Below are positions 54,461 through 62,041 of a stretch of 64,000 nt of DNA, one piece after another. Each line of letters starts with the position of its first letter. Position 1 is the stretch's first letter. The position numbers and the translations under genes are program-made. Under the pieces are notes generated by a model, which was not told where the DNA came from, searched no databases, and saw only the letters and a list, made by a program, of their open reading frames with translations. This stretch comes from UBA1930 sp943371535 (GTDB lineage: Bacteria; Bacteroidota; Bacteroidia; Chitinophagales; Chitinophagaceae), in NCBI GenBank assembly GCA_943371535.1, contig CALRVE020000015.1, forward strand, positions 7,034 to 71,033. The letters run 5' to 3'.

Positions 54461-54540
54461 GCGTTGGCAGATTAAGGCTCTTTTGCAAGGTTAGCTTTGT
54501 AGCGTAGGTTTTGTGTGCCTTGCAAATGTGCCTTAATTGT
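54461..54540 (+). repeat. B5: structured repeat, inner right end of the type I cassette
   Basis: ATTAAGGC (54471-54478), TCT, TTTGCAAGG, loop TTAGCTTTGTAG..., CCTTGCAAA, TGT, GCCTTAAT (54530-54537). Stems perfect; preceded by GAAGCGTTGGC. Confidence 0.78.
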
Positions 54541-54598
54541 AGCACAGGCTTTTTGCACTTTCAAATTTTAGGGTGTGTTAAAATAGGAATGTTAGCAT

Positions 54599-54806
54599 AA
54601 CGCCCAACGTCTTCGGCTTGGCGAAGTTGCGACGGAAGAATTCCGTCGCCCTTGGCTTACAGAAGATGAATATAGTTAATTAGTTGAAAAATAGATTTAC
54701 AGTTGGGCTGCGTTCCGTCCAGCAAGGACGGAACGCCAAATTGAAAAACAAAAGTTGAAATACGAGTTCCGTCAGCCGCAATTTTGCCAAACCGTTGTTG
54801 TAGGTA
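54599..54806. repeat. Site S9, attC-like (long class)
   Basis: 208 nt. Left decamer AACGCCCAAC (exact complement of S8-right), right decamer GTTGTAGGTA. GACGGAAGAATTCCGTC is an extra perfect palindrome in the left part. Confidence 0.85.
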
Positions 54807-54997
54807 GCTTTGCCTGAATAAAACACAACAACTTTGTATTTAAACAGTTTAAAGGAATATAAAACTTGCTGGTTGTCAATTTTGAAGTTTTTAGAAAAAC
54901 CAAAAGTTGCTAAAAAGATTTACGCAGTTTCTGTCCTGATTGTAAATGCAAAACTGCAGCAATGGTGAAACTTTTAATTATTAAAGTTACCTACAAC
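54797..54997. other. Cassette without a recognisable gene
   Basis: About 200 bp between decamers GTTGTAGGTA (54797) and TACCTACAAC (54988). No ORF above about 35 codons with a sensible start on either strand; one plus frame contains CPDCKCKT but has no start. A gene-less cassette such as these is known from integrons, where they may carry promoters or non-coding RNA. Confidence 0.6.
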
Positions 54998-55193
54998 GTC
55001 CCAGGCTTTACGTTGGCAGGACGGCTTTAGTCGTCCTGCTTGGAACTGCTGCTGAGTAAAGTTAATTAGTTACAAACAAATTCTGTTGCTGAGTAGCGTT
55101 CGGTCAAGCCCAGAACAAAAGCCCAATTGAAATACAAAAGTTGGGAGGCTTGACCCGTCAGCCCTGCTGACGTAAAACCTTTTGTTAGCTGTA
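54988..55193. repeat. Site S10, attC-like (long class)
   Basis: 206 nt. Left decamer TACCTACAAC (complement of S9-right), right decamer GTTAGCTGTA. Arms TTTACGTTGGCAGG and CCTGCTGACGTAAAA pair. Centre GGAACTGCTGCTGAGT matches S4. Confidence 0.88.
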
Positions 55194-55251
55194 GTTTTAT
55201 TTGTCAAATTAATTTAAAATTATGAATCATATATATAACATAGAATTTTGG

Positions 55252-55779
55252 TTATTTGTTATTAGAGATACTGTCAACTTTTTGTTCAATAGTTTTTTGC
55301 CTTATTATGTTGTTTTTATAATTGGATGTCGTGTCGGTCGTGCTGATGGAATTAGAATTGGGAGAAACCTTATTAAAAAGTAGTTCACTTCGTTCATGAT
55401 ATTTTCCTACATAAAAACTACCTGTCGATAAAATAACAACAAAAAAAGCAAGTATTGTCCATAAAGTATTATTGTCAAAATTGGATAGAAAATTTTTACC
55501 TAGTGTTGGATTTTTATAAATTCCAGCTTTTTCAATTGTAATGATGCAGTCATTAATTATTTGTTCAACACTTTCTTTGTCATCTAAAAAATTATTGTAA
55601 GACCAAAATATACCATTGCCAGAAAATGATTTTAAATGTTCAGAGTTTGGGTCAATATACTGTTTTATATAGTCTTTTAATGTGTTTCCAAAGACTTGTC
55701 TATTGTTAACATTCAAGTCTTTTAATTTGTCTTTATGCAATTTAAAAAGATCAATTGCAATGGAATCAATTTTACGCAT
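55252..55779 (-). CDS. Cassette membrane protein of unknown function
   Basis: 175 aa. A soluble helical N-terminal two thirds (about 1-105), one membrane span (TLWTILAFFVVILSTGSFYVG, about 107-127), then a polar, Ser/Thr/Asn-rich tail facing the other side. No family recognised. Single gene in the cassette nearest the recombinase, start 12 nt from the S11 decamer, so almost no 5' UTR is provided by the cassette. Confidence 0.6.
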   Translation of the reverse strand: MRKIDSIAIDLFKLHKDKLKDLNVNNRQVFGNTLKDYIKQYIDPNSEHLKSFSGNGIFWSYNNFLDDKESVEQIINDCIITIEKAGIYKNPTLGKNFLSNFDNNTLWTILAFFVVILSTGSFYVGKYHERSELLFNKVSPNSNSISTTDTTSNYKNNIIRQKTIEQKVDSISNNK

Positions 55780-55791
55780 GGTATAAAAAAT

Positions 55792-55860
55792 TACAGCTAA
55801 CGAAAAAGGCTTGGCGGTGTTGGGGAATTAGTGAACGTCAAGCCGATAACCAAAGCCAAA
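55792..55860. repeat. Site S11, terminal half-site or attI-like junction
   Basis: Decamer TACAGCTAAC (55792-55801, exact complement of S10-right), then a left arm GGCTTGGCGGTGTTGG and a weakly pairing CCGATAACCAAAGCC near 55843, but no GTT decamer. It marks the upstream end of the array, on the side of the recombinase gene, where an attI would be expected. Confidence 0.6.
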
Positions 55861-55890
55861 TATTTATTCAAAAGTTAAAAATTAATACAA

Positions 55891-56142
55891 ATGTCAAATA
55901 GTAAAAGTCAAGCTGGAAATGAAGTACAGCAAAGTAGTGAAGTTGATGAAACTACGTCAAGCCCCAATAATGCCAAACCCTATGTTATATGCTGTGCTTT
56001 TTGGAAGTGGCTCAAAGAATTGCCTTATTCCAAATGCCGCAAATGTGGTAATAAAAGTGTTCATTTTTCACACGAAGAACATTTTACTGCTGGTTCACCT
56101 AATGTTTATCATTGTAAATCTTGTAACGAATATTTTATATAA
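55891..56142 (+). CDS. Small zinc-ribbon-like protein
   Basis: 83 aa. Polar N-terminal tail, then CRKCGNKSVHFSHEEHF and a second C-x-x-C (CKSCNEYF): a treble-clef or zinc-ribbon layout. No known family. Plus strand, outside the array, 2 nt before the HAD gene, so the two form an operon. Confidence 0.6.
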   Translation: MSNSKSQAGNEVQQSSEVDETTSSPNNAKPYVICCAFWKWLKELPYSKCRKCGNKSVHFSHEEHFTAGSPNVYHCKSCNEYFI

Positions 56143-56144
56143 TT

Positions 56145-56690
56145 ATGGAAGTAGTAACTAATTTATCAGAAAGCCACAAAGTAAAACCTGCATTGTGTTT
56201 AGACTTTGATGGAACAATTCGTAGAAGTAAAAGTGGACAAACTTTTATTCAAAACTTCAACGACATTGAATTAATGCCAAATATTGAAAAACTAATTTGG
56301 CGATACCGAAATATGGGATGGCTTATTTTGGGAATTTCAAATCAAGCTGGTGTAGCACACGGCTTTAAATTGCCTTTGGAGATTGAACACGAAATGGACA
56401 CAACACTAAAATTGTTTAAGCAAAATCCATTTCACATTGTAAAGTTTTGCTACCACGATGGGAAAGGCAAAATTGAGCCATATAATCACCGTTCATTGCT
56501 TCGTAAACCTGATATTGGGATGTTGGCAATAATGGAATCAGAGGCTTGGAATGAAGGCTTTGTGATTGATTGGGATAATAGCCTTTTTGTTGGCGATAGA
56601 CCCGAAGATGAACAATGTGCTAAAAATGCAGGGATTGCTTTTCGTCATATAGATAGCTTCATTAATGAGCCTTACACTTTCAATATTTAG
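56145..56690 (+). CDS. HAD-IIIA-type phosphatase
   Basis: 181 aa. Motif I LDFDGTIR (D-x-D), motif II in ILGISNQAG, a K-containing GKIEPY/LRKPDIGM segment, and motif IV in FVGDRPEDEQCA, as in histidinol-phosphatase/polynucleotide 3'-phosphatase-like HAD-IIIA enzymes. Substrate unknown. Follows the zinc-ribbon gene. Confidence 0.85.
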   Translation: MEVVTNLSESHKVKPALCLDFDGTIRRSKSGQTFIQNFNDIELMPNIEKLIWRYRNMGWLILGISNQAGVAHGFKLPLEIEHEMDTTLKLFKQNPFHIVKFCYHDGKGKIEPYNHRSLLRKPDIGMLAIMESEAWNEGFVIDWDNSLFVGDRPEDEQCAKNAGIAFRHIDSFINEPYTFNI

Positions 56691-56780
56691 GGTGTCGCAT
56701 AGCATAGCATATAACAATTAAATATACGAATACTCATTTAAATATTCCAAACTTAATTGATTGATTATGAATAGGGTTGA

Positions 56781-56839
56781 TGTCGCCTTATTAAATTGTT
56801 TTGTCGCCTTTTGCTTTTTCATATGATGTCGCCTTTTAG
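56781..56839. repeat. Three TGTCGCCTT direct repeats at the recombinase 3' end
   Basis: TGTCGCCTT at 56781, 56802 and 56827 (TGTCGC again at 56693). The third copy encodes the last residues of the recombinase (KGD). Repeats at 21-25 nt spacing next to a tyrosine recombinase recall the accessory binding repeats of att sites. Confidence 0.55.
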
Positions 56840-58054
56840 CCATAAATCATCTAATGGACTTGTGATATTGATCAACTGGTCTTTCTTTACATGCGTATAT
56901 CGTTGGGTTGTTTTTATGCTAAAATGTCCTAATATGTCTTTGATATAGCGTATGTCAATTCCTTTTTCTAATAAATGCGTTGCAAAACTATGTCGTAACG
57001 AATGGAAGGTTACATTTTTTGCTATCCCTGCCTTTTCTTTGGCTCGCTGAAAAACTTTTTGTGCCGATCTTGATGAATAGGCTTCTCCCATTATTTCACT
57101 TTCAAATATATATACCGTTGGCTGCGGATTGCTTTTTTGAATGTACTGTCTTAATACATCTAACAAAACCGGACTTAAATTTACCATTCTATCTTTTTTA
57201 CCTTTTGCCGATTCAATTTTTATTTGCATTCTATTGCTATCTATATCTGCAACTTTTAATGTTACTACTTCGCTTACACGTAAACCTGCACTATAAGCTG
57301 TAAACAATATTGCCTTATGTTTTAAGTTGGTGATGGCATTAAATAATCGTACAATTTCTTGCTCTGCCAATACGTTGGGTAATTGAAATGGTTTTTTGGC
57401 TCGTGGAATTTCCCAAAAGAATTTTTCTTTTCCTAATACTTTTTCATAGTAATATTTCAATGCATTCATTCGGCTATGCAACGTATTTTCAGATAGCTTC
57501 AATGTAGTATAACAATATTGTAAATAATCCATAATACGCTGCGGCGTAAACTCGTTTGCAGGCTTCGCTTTTATGGTTTGTAAAAACTGTGCAATTTCAT
57601 TTAAATAGGTTCTTCTAGTACTTATACTGTAACCCTTTAGTTGTAAATGTTGTTGCACTTTAGGTAATATAGATTTATTTACTGCATGTATTCTTGTATC
57701 ATCTGGTAATACTGCTGCTTGTAATTGTAGCTGCTCTTTATGTGGAAGTAATTTTAAGTTTTGTTTTTGCTTAGTTACCTCTTTTTTTTGTAATAAATAT
57801 GCTTTTAATGGTTCTAATTGAATATTGGCAAATGGTTTTATTGCTTTAACCAACATGGTATAGTTTTCTTTGCTCAATGGTACAAGCCAAAGTTTATTGC
57901 TATCGCTGTATCTCCAATTAGGTATGGTTTTAATTGTGTTTTGTACTTTGTGGTTATGCTCAAATTTTAAACCTATCCATTCTTTTTTTCTATGGAATAA
58001 ACCTTGTAGTTCTACAATTGGTAATATAGTATTTTTTTCTTCCAAGTTGTTCAT
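56819..58054 (-). CDS. Tyrosine site-specific recombinase (candidate array integrase)
   Basis: 411 aa from ATG at 58054. The N-terminal ~100 residues are an extra domain (NWRYSDSNKLWLVPLS), then a SAM-like core-binding domain (about 125-205) and catalytic domain with Arg259 (AGLRVSE), Lys284 (KGKKDR), His351/Arg354 (HSLRHSFATH), His377 (LGHFS) and nucleophile Tyr386 (TQRYTHV). C-terminal SPLDDL resembles integron integrases, but the roughly 16-residue insertion typical of IntI is not evident. It is transcribed toward the array from about 1 kb away. Alternatives: a phage or conjugative-element integrase, or a XerC/D-like enzyme. Confidence 0.88.
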   Translation of the reverse strand: MNNLEEKNTILPIVELQGLFHRKKEWIGLKFEHNHKVQNTIKTIPNWRYSDSNKLWLVPLSKENYTMLVKAIKPFANIQLEPLKAYLLQKKEVTKQKQNLKLLPHKEQLQLQAAVLPDDTRIHAVNKSILPKVQQHLQLKGYSISTRRTYLNEIAQFLQTIKAKPANEFTPQRIMDYLQYCYTTLKLSENTLHSRMNALKYYYEKVLGKEKFFWEIPRAKKPFQLPNVLAEQEIVRLFNAITNLKHKAILFTAYSAGLRVSEVVTLKVADIDSNRMQIKIESAKGKKDRMVNLSPVLLDVLRQYIQKSNPQPTVYIFESEIMGEAYSSRSAQKVFQRAKEKAGIAKNVTFHSLRHSFATHLLEKGIDIRYIKDILGHFSIKTTQRYTHVKKDQLINITSPLDDLWLKGDII

Positions 58055-58241
58055 AGCAATGCTACCCTCAATCACATTAAATAAAAGGTAATAAAAGCTA
58101 ATTTAATGACTAAGTGAATATGTTTTTCAGATTTGTGAAAATAAATTTTATTTAATGGGTTTATGGTTTCAAATGTTTAAAGTTTAATGTTTAAAGTTTA
58201 ATGTTTGAGTATTGGCTATTGATTTTTTGGGGGAATAAAAA

Positions 58242-58264
58242 AAGCCCCGATATAACTGGGGCTT
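58242..58264 (-). terminator. Terminator of the gal operon
   Basis: AAGCCCC and GGGGCTT stem, 9-nt loop, with the minus strand running into a T-tract. It lies about 210 nt after the truncated symporter ORF. Confidence 0.85.
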
Positions 58265-58333
58265 AAATTGTGTTTTATATTCAACAATCATACTTCTTCA
58301 TTCATCATTATTTATTGAGATCCCTCCTTCGTC

Positions 58334-58410
58334 GGGATGACATAAAGTGTTGATTTTTCGGGATGACATAAAATGTTGATTTGTTGGGATGACATAAAAT
58401 GTTGATTCTA
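58334..58410. repeat. Tandem 26-bp repeat, three copies
   Basis: GGGATGACATAAA(A/G)TGTTGATT starts at 58334, 58360 and 58386. Preceded by CCCTCCTTCGTC, which can pair with GACGAAGG-like ends. A dispersed intergenic repeat is the likeliest reading. Confidence 0.7.
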
Positions 58411-58474
58411 GCGATGTTATTGAATACTCTTTTGTTGGTAGCAACATTCACTACTATCATTTCATTACCAAAAC

Positions 58475-58666
58475 TTAATGTACAATGCCAAAACCAATTA
58501 AAGATGCACCAATTGCCCACCAAGTTAATTGGCCTTGTGCCAGAAAAAAATCTTTGGTATCGGCTTCAGCTTTTTTCTTTTGTTTATAAATCCAGTATCC
58601 GTAAAAAGATACAATTAAGAAATAAATTAAGAACACAACGATGTCGGCAGTTTGAAGATAGTGCAT
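58475..58666 (-). pseudogene. 5' remnant of a sodium/solute symporter (SSS family)
   Basis: 63 aa: the first two membrane spans of an SSS transporter (LIYFLIVSFYGYW and the SSS signature FFLAQGQLTWWAIGASLI), then it breaks at GFGIVH and stops. The remaining ~480 residues are absent. As the distal gene of the galK-galT-galE operon it was presumably the galactose symporter. Confidence 0.8.
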
Positions 58667-58746
58667 ATAGCAAGTTTTGGTTTATAGAGCTAAAATCGTT
58701 GGTTTCTTGCCGATATAAATTTCTTTTTTGAGGAATATATGCTTCA

Positions 58747-59766
58747 CTATTTATTGAGCTGTTGTTGCCATTTCCAAGCTGTTGTAACCATTTCTTTCAA
58801 TCCTAATTGGGCTTGCCATTGTAACTTTTCATTGGCTAATGTTGCATTGGCATACACACTTTCGGCATCGCCAGCTCTTCTTCCACTCATTTTATAATTT
58901 ACTTTCACACCATTGTATTCTTCAAATGCCGTGATCATTTGCATTACAGAAATACCATTGCCAGTGCCGATATTGAAAATTTCGTGTTGTTGTTCTTGTT
59001 GATTGTTGAGTAATCTTTTACAGCTTTTTACATGTGCTTTAGCTAAATCAACAACATGTATATAATCTCTTACACAAGTACCATCTACCGTATTGTAATC
59101 GTTACCAAATATTTGTAGTTGTTCAATTTTTCCTGAAACAGTTTGTGTAATTACAGGCATTAAATTGTTGGGTTTTCCTAATGGCAATTCTCCAATTAAT
59201 GCTGACGCATGTGCACCAACAGGGTTAAAGTAACGTAACGAAATTGAATTGATTCTGCCTGTTGCAGTTACTTTATGTAAAATGTCTTCACCCATTTGTT
59301 TGGTACTTCCATAAGCTGAAAGTGCCGGTTTTATTGGCGTTTGCTCTGTAACAGGCAATACGTCAGGATCGCCATAAACTGTTGCAGAAGAAGAAAAGAT
59401 TATATTTTGTACACCATAAGCCTCCATGCAATCTAATAGATTGATGAGTGTACATAGATTATTTCTGAAATATTTTAATGGCAATTCCATTGATTCGCCA
59501 ACTGCTTTGGATGCTGCAAAGTGAATAATTGCCTGAATGGATTGTTCGTTTTCGAAGCAAGATTTCAGCTTTGAAATATCGTTCATATCGAGCTGATAAA
59601 ACTTTGGTTTTGTACCTGTGATTTGTTCAATTCTATCGAGTATAAAAGCAGCAGAATTACTTAAATCGTCAATAATCACTAGTTCATAACCTGCTTCTAT
59701 TAAAGCAACAGCTGTATGTGAACCTATAAATCCTAAGCCTCCAGTAACTAAAATTTTATGCTTCAA
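58747..59766 (-). CDS. galE: UDP-glucose 4-epimerase
   Basis: 339 aa. NAD-binding GGLGFIGSHTAV, catalytic Ser/Tyr-x-x-x-K (SSSATVYG, YGSTKQMGE), and RYFNPVGAH. Leloir pathway: interconverts UDP-galactose and UDP-glucose. Its start overlaps galT by 11 nt. Confidence 0.95.
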   Translation of the reverse strand: MKHKILVTGGLGFIGSHTAVALIEAGYELVIIDDLSNSAAFILDRIEQITGTKPKFYQLDMNDISKLKSCFENEQSIQAIIHFAASKAVGESMELPLKYFRNNLCTLINLLDCMEAYGVQNIIFSSSATVYGDPDVLPVTEQTPIKPALSAYGSTKQMGEDILHKVTATGRINSISLRYFNPVGAHASALIGELPLGKPNNLMPVITQTVSGKIEQLQIFGNDYNTVDGTCVRDYIHVVDLAKAHVKSCKRLLNNQQEQQHEIFNIGTGNGISVMQMITAFEEYNGVKVNYKMSGRRAGDAESVYANATLANEKLQWQAQLGLKEMVTTAWKWQQQLNK

Positions 59767-60817
59767 TATGTGTTGTATTATTGTTTTTATAATGTACTTC
59801 TGATAATGCTTGCAATGTTGCAGCAGCCGTTTCAGCAGTAATATCTCTTTGTGGCGTAGCCAACATTTCGTAGCCTACCATAAACTTTTTTACCGTTGCA
59901 CTTCTTAATAATGGTGGATAAAAATGCATGTGCCAATGCCATCCTTCATGATTGCCTTCGTTTACTGGCATTTGATGCATGCCAGCAGAGTAGGGGAATG
60001 ATGTTTTAAATAAATTGTCGTAACGTGTGGTTAATCGTTTCAATACATCTGCTAATGCTGTATCTTCTTCGGCAGTAAATTGTGTTACTTGTTGCACATG
60101 ACGTTTAGAGATAATCATTGTTTCGTAAGGCCAAACTGCCCAATAAGGAACCAATGCAACAAAGTGTTCGTTCTCTACCACAATTCGTTCTCTTTTTTTC
60201 AATTCAACATCGAGGTAAGCACTCAACAAACTTTTACCATGCTTGGCATAAAATTGTTGTTGTTGAAAAGTTTCTTTTTGTAGTTCTACTGGAATAGAAG
60301 AAGAAGCCCAAATTTGTCCATGTGGATGTGGATTGCTGCATCCCATGATATCGCCCTTATTTTCAAAAATTTGAATGTATTTGATGTTGCTGTGAGCAGA
60401 GAGTGTAATAAATTCTTCTTTCCACAATTGAATTACTTTTACAATATCTGTTACTTGCATTAAAGGCAATGTAAGACTATGATCTGGCGAAAAACAAATG
60501 ACTCTGCATATTCCACTTTCACTTTTACTCACCAATAAATCATCTTCATTTAATTTACCCGAAGGTGTATCTGATAATAATGCTGAAAAATCATTGGTGA
60601 ATACATATGGTTCGGTGTATGCAGGATTCACTGTTCCATCGGAACGTTTATTACTTGGGCATAAATAACAAGATGGGTCGTAAGTAGGTAATTGAGCAGT
60701 TGCTATAGCTTCAACTTTTCCTTGCCAAGGCCTTTTCATTCGATGTGGAGAAACCAATACTTGTTCTCCTGTAAGAATATTTAATCTGGTATGTGGGTGT
60801 TCTTTACTGTCAAACAT
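59756..60817 (-). CDS. galT: Galactose-1-phosphate uridylyltransferase
   Basis: 353 aa. Zn-binding CYLCP, active-site SNPHPHGQIWA (H-P-H), and WHWHMHFYPP at the C-terminal half. Converts Gal-1-P + UDP-Glc to UDP-Gal + Glc-1-P. 2 nt from galK, overlaps galE. Confidence 0.95.
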   Translation of the reverse strand: MFDSKEHPHTRLNILTGEQVLVSPHRMKRPWQGKVEAIATAQLPTYDPSCYLCPSNKRSDGTVNPAYTEPYVFTNDFSALLSDTPSGKLNEDDLLVSKSESGICRVICFSPDHSLTLPLMQVTDIVKVIQLWKEEFITLSAHSNIKYIQIFENKGDIMGCSNPHPHGQIWASSSIPVELQKETFQQQQFYAKHGKSLLSAYLDVELKKRERIVVENEHFVALVPYWAVWPYETMIISKRHVQQVTQFTAEEDTALADVLKRLTTRYDNLFKTSFPYSAGMHQMPVNEGNHEGWHWHMHFYPPLLRSATVKKFMVGYEMLATPQRDITAETAAATLQALSEVHYKNNNTTHIEA

Positions 60818-60819
60818 AT

Positions 60820-61971
60820 TTATATTATTTCAGTTCCGTTTTGAATAGAAGCAATGTAGTAATCTAATTGTAAATCCATTGCAGCTTCGTATGCAGGCTT
60901 TACAGCAGCTATTAAATCGCCAATAGCTGATTCTTGTACTAAGTTGATTGTACAACCACCAAAGCCACCACCCATCATTCTTGCACCAATAACTTCAGGG
61001 CGGTTACGAACAAAATCAACTAAGAAATCTAATTCTTTACAACTAACAGCATATTGCTTACTTAAGCCATCGTGGGTAGCAAACATTTTTTGTCCCATGG
61101 ATTCAATGTTACCTTGCTGTAAATCCTGACAAGCAGTTACGAGTCGATTAATTTCATCAACCACAAAACGGCTACGATTGTACACAATTGAATCTTTGGG
61201 TAATACATGTTCATCTAACATTGCAACGGTAGCATCTCTTAAAGATTGAACTTCGGGATGATGGGCTTGAATCCATGCTACTGCTTGCATACATTCGTTA
61301 CGACGAGTATTATACTCGGATGAAGCCAAAGAATGTTTTACATTGGTATTGAGTAAAACAATTTTATACCCATCTAATTTAAAAGGAACATATTCATATT
61401 CTAAAGAACGACAATCGAGTTTAATTACCTGACTTTCTTTACCCATCATAGAAGCAAACTGATCCATGATGCCACACATTACACCTGCAAATTCATGTTC
61501 TGCTTTTTGAGCCATACCTACCATAGCTACACGATCGATATTGGTTTGCAACAATTCGTTCAAAGCAAATACTGTAGCACATTCTACAGCAGCAGAAGAA
61601 GATAAACCTGCACCCATTGGTACATCACTTGTAAGTACAGCATTAAAACCTTTTAACGCAACACCACGTTTTAGAAACTGTGCAGCCGAGCCAAGTATAT
61701 AGTTTGGCCAACTTACATCGCCCACAGGTTTTAAACTTGAAATAGTGGTTGAAAAAGTTTCGTTGAGGTCTAATGCAGCTAGATGAATTTCTTCATCTTC
61801 TCTTAATGATATAGCAATGTAGGCTGCTTTATCAATAGCCGCAGGTAATACAAAGCCATTGTTATAATCGGTATGTTCACCAATAATATTTACACGACCA
61901 GGAGACCGAACAATTATAGTTGGTGATACTTTATATGCACTTAAAAAATAATTGGTTAGTTTTTGCTTCAT
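60820..61971 (-). CDS. galK: Galactokinase
   Basis: 383 aa. GHMP signature: GRVNIIGEHTDYNNGFVLP, PMGAGLSSSAAVE, and MMGGGFGGCTI. Phosphorylates galactose. First of the three Leloir genes; the sulfatase lies 70 nt upstream on the same strand. Confidence 0.96.
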   Translation of the reverse strand: MKQKLTNYFLSAYKVSPTIIVRSPGRVNIIGEHTDYNNGFVLPAAIDKAAYIAISLREDEEIHLAALDLNETFSTTISSLKPVGDVSWPNYILGSAAQFLKRGVALKGFNAVLTSDVPMGAGLSSSAAVECATVFALNELLQTNIDRVAMVGMAQKAEHEFAGVMCGIMDQFASMMGKESQVIKLDCRSLEYEYVPFKLDGYKIVLLNTNVKHSLASSEYNTRRNECMQAVAWIQAHHPEVQSLRDATVAMLDEHVLPKDSIVYNRSRFVVDEINRLVTACQDLQQGNIESMGQKMFATHDGLSKQYAVSCKELDFLVDFVRNRPEVIGARMMGGGFGGCTINLVQESAIGDLIAAVKPAYEAAMDLQLDYYIASIQNGTEII

Positions 61972-62041
61972 TGGTTTGGTTTGAGAATAAAGTAAAGTTT
62001 ATAGAGGCCCTAAAATAACATAGTTTTAATTACAATTGATT

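Larger units (their letters stand above)
28996..55801 (-). mobile_element. Integron-like cassette array (10 sites plus one terminal half-site)
   Basis: Eleven sites S1-S11 delimit blocks in which all recognisable genes lie on the minus strand. Every well-preserved block begins (plus strand) with a GTT decamer and ends with its exact or near-exact reverse complement ending AAC, and each block has its own decamer. Sites are imperfect palindromes of about 137 or about 205 nt. This matches the logic of integron cassettes (R' of a cassette start complementary to R'' of its own attC). Genes end near a site and start farther from the next, as in conventional cassettes. A recombinase gene lies beyond the upstream end at 56819-58054. 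That the array is mobile is inference. Confidence 0.75.
58055..58474. other. Intergenic region with tandem repeats
   Basis: No gene seen. Holds a near-duplicate of TGTTTAAAGTTTAA near 58167-58207, the terminator at 58242, and the 26-bp tandem repeats at 58334. Confidence 0.5.

Noticed and set aside
54807..54987. Zinc-finger peptide CPDCKCKT in the gene-less cassette
   Set aside because: No start codon in frame and an upstream stop just before; too short to call.
29605..55193. Classical IntI-type attC sites with GTTRRRY cores
   Set aside because: Most decamers (GTTAGCG, GTTGTGC, GTTACCA) break the RRRY rule, so the sites are called attC-like only.
55802..55890. Proven attI site
   Set aside because: The position is right, but no known attI repeats are recognisable; kept only as a candidate in the findings.
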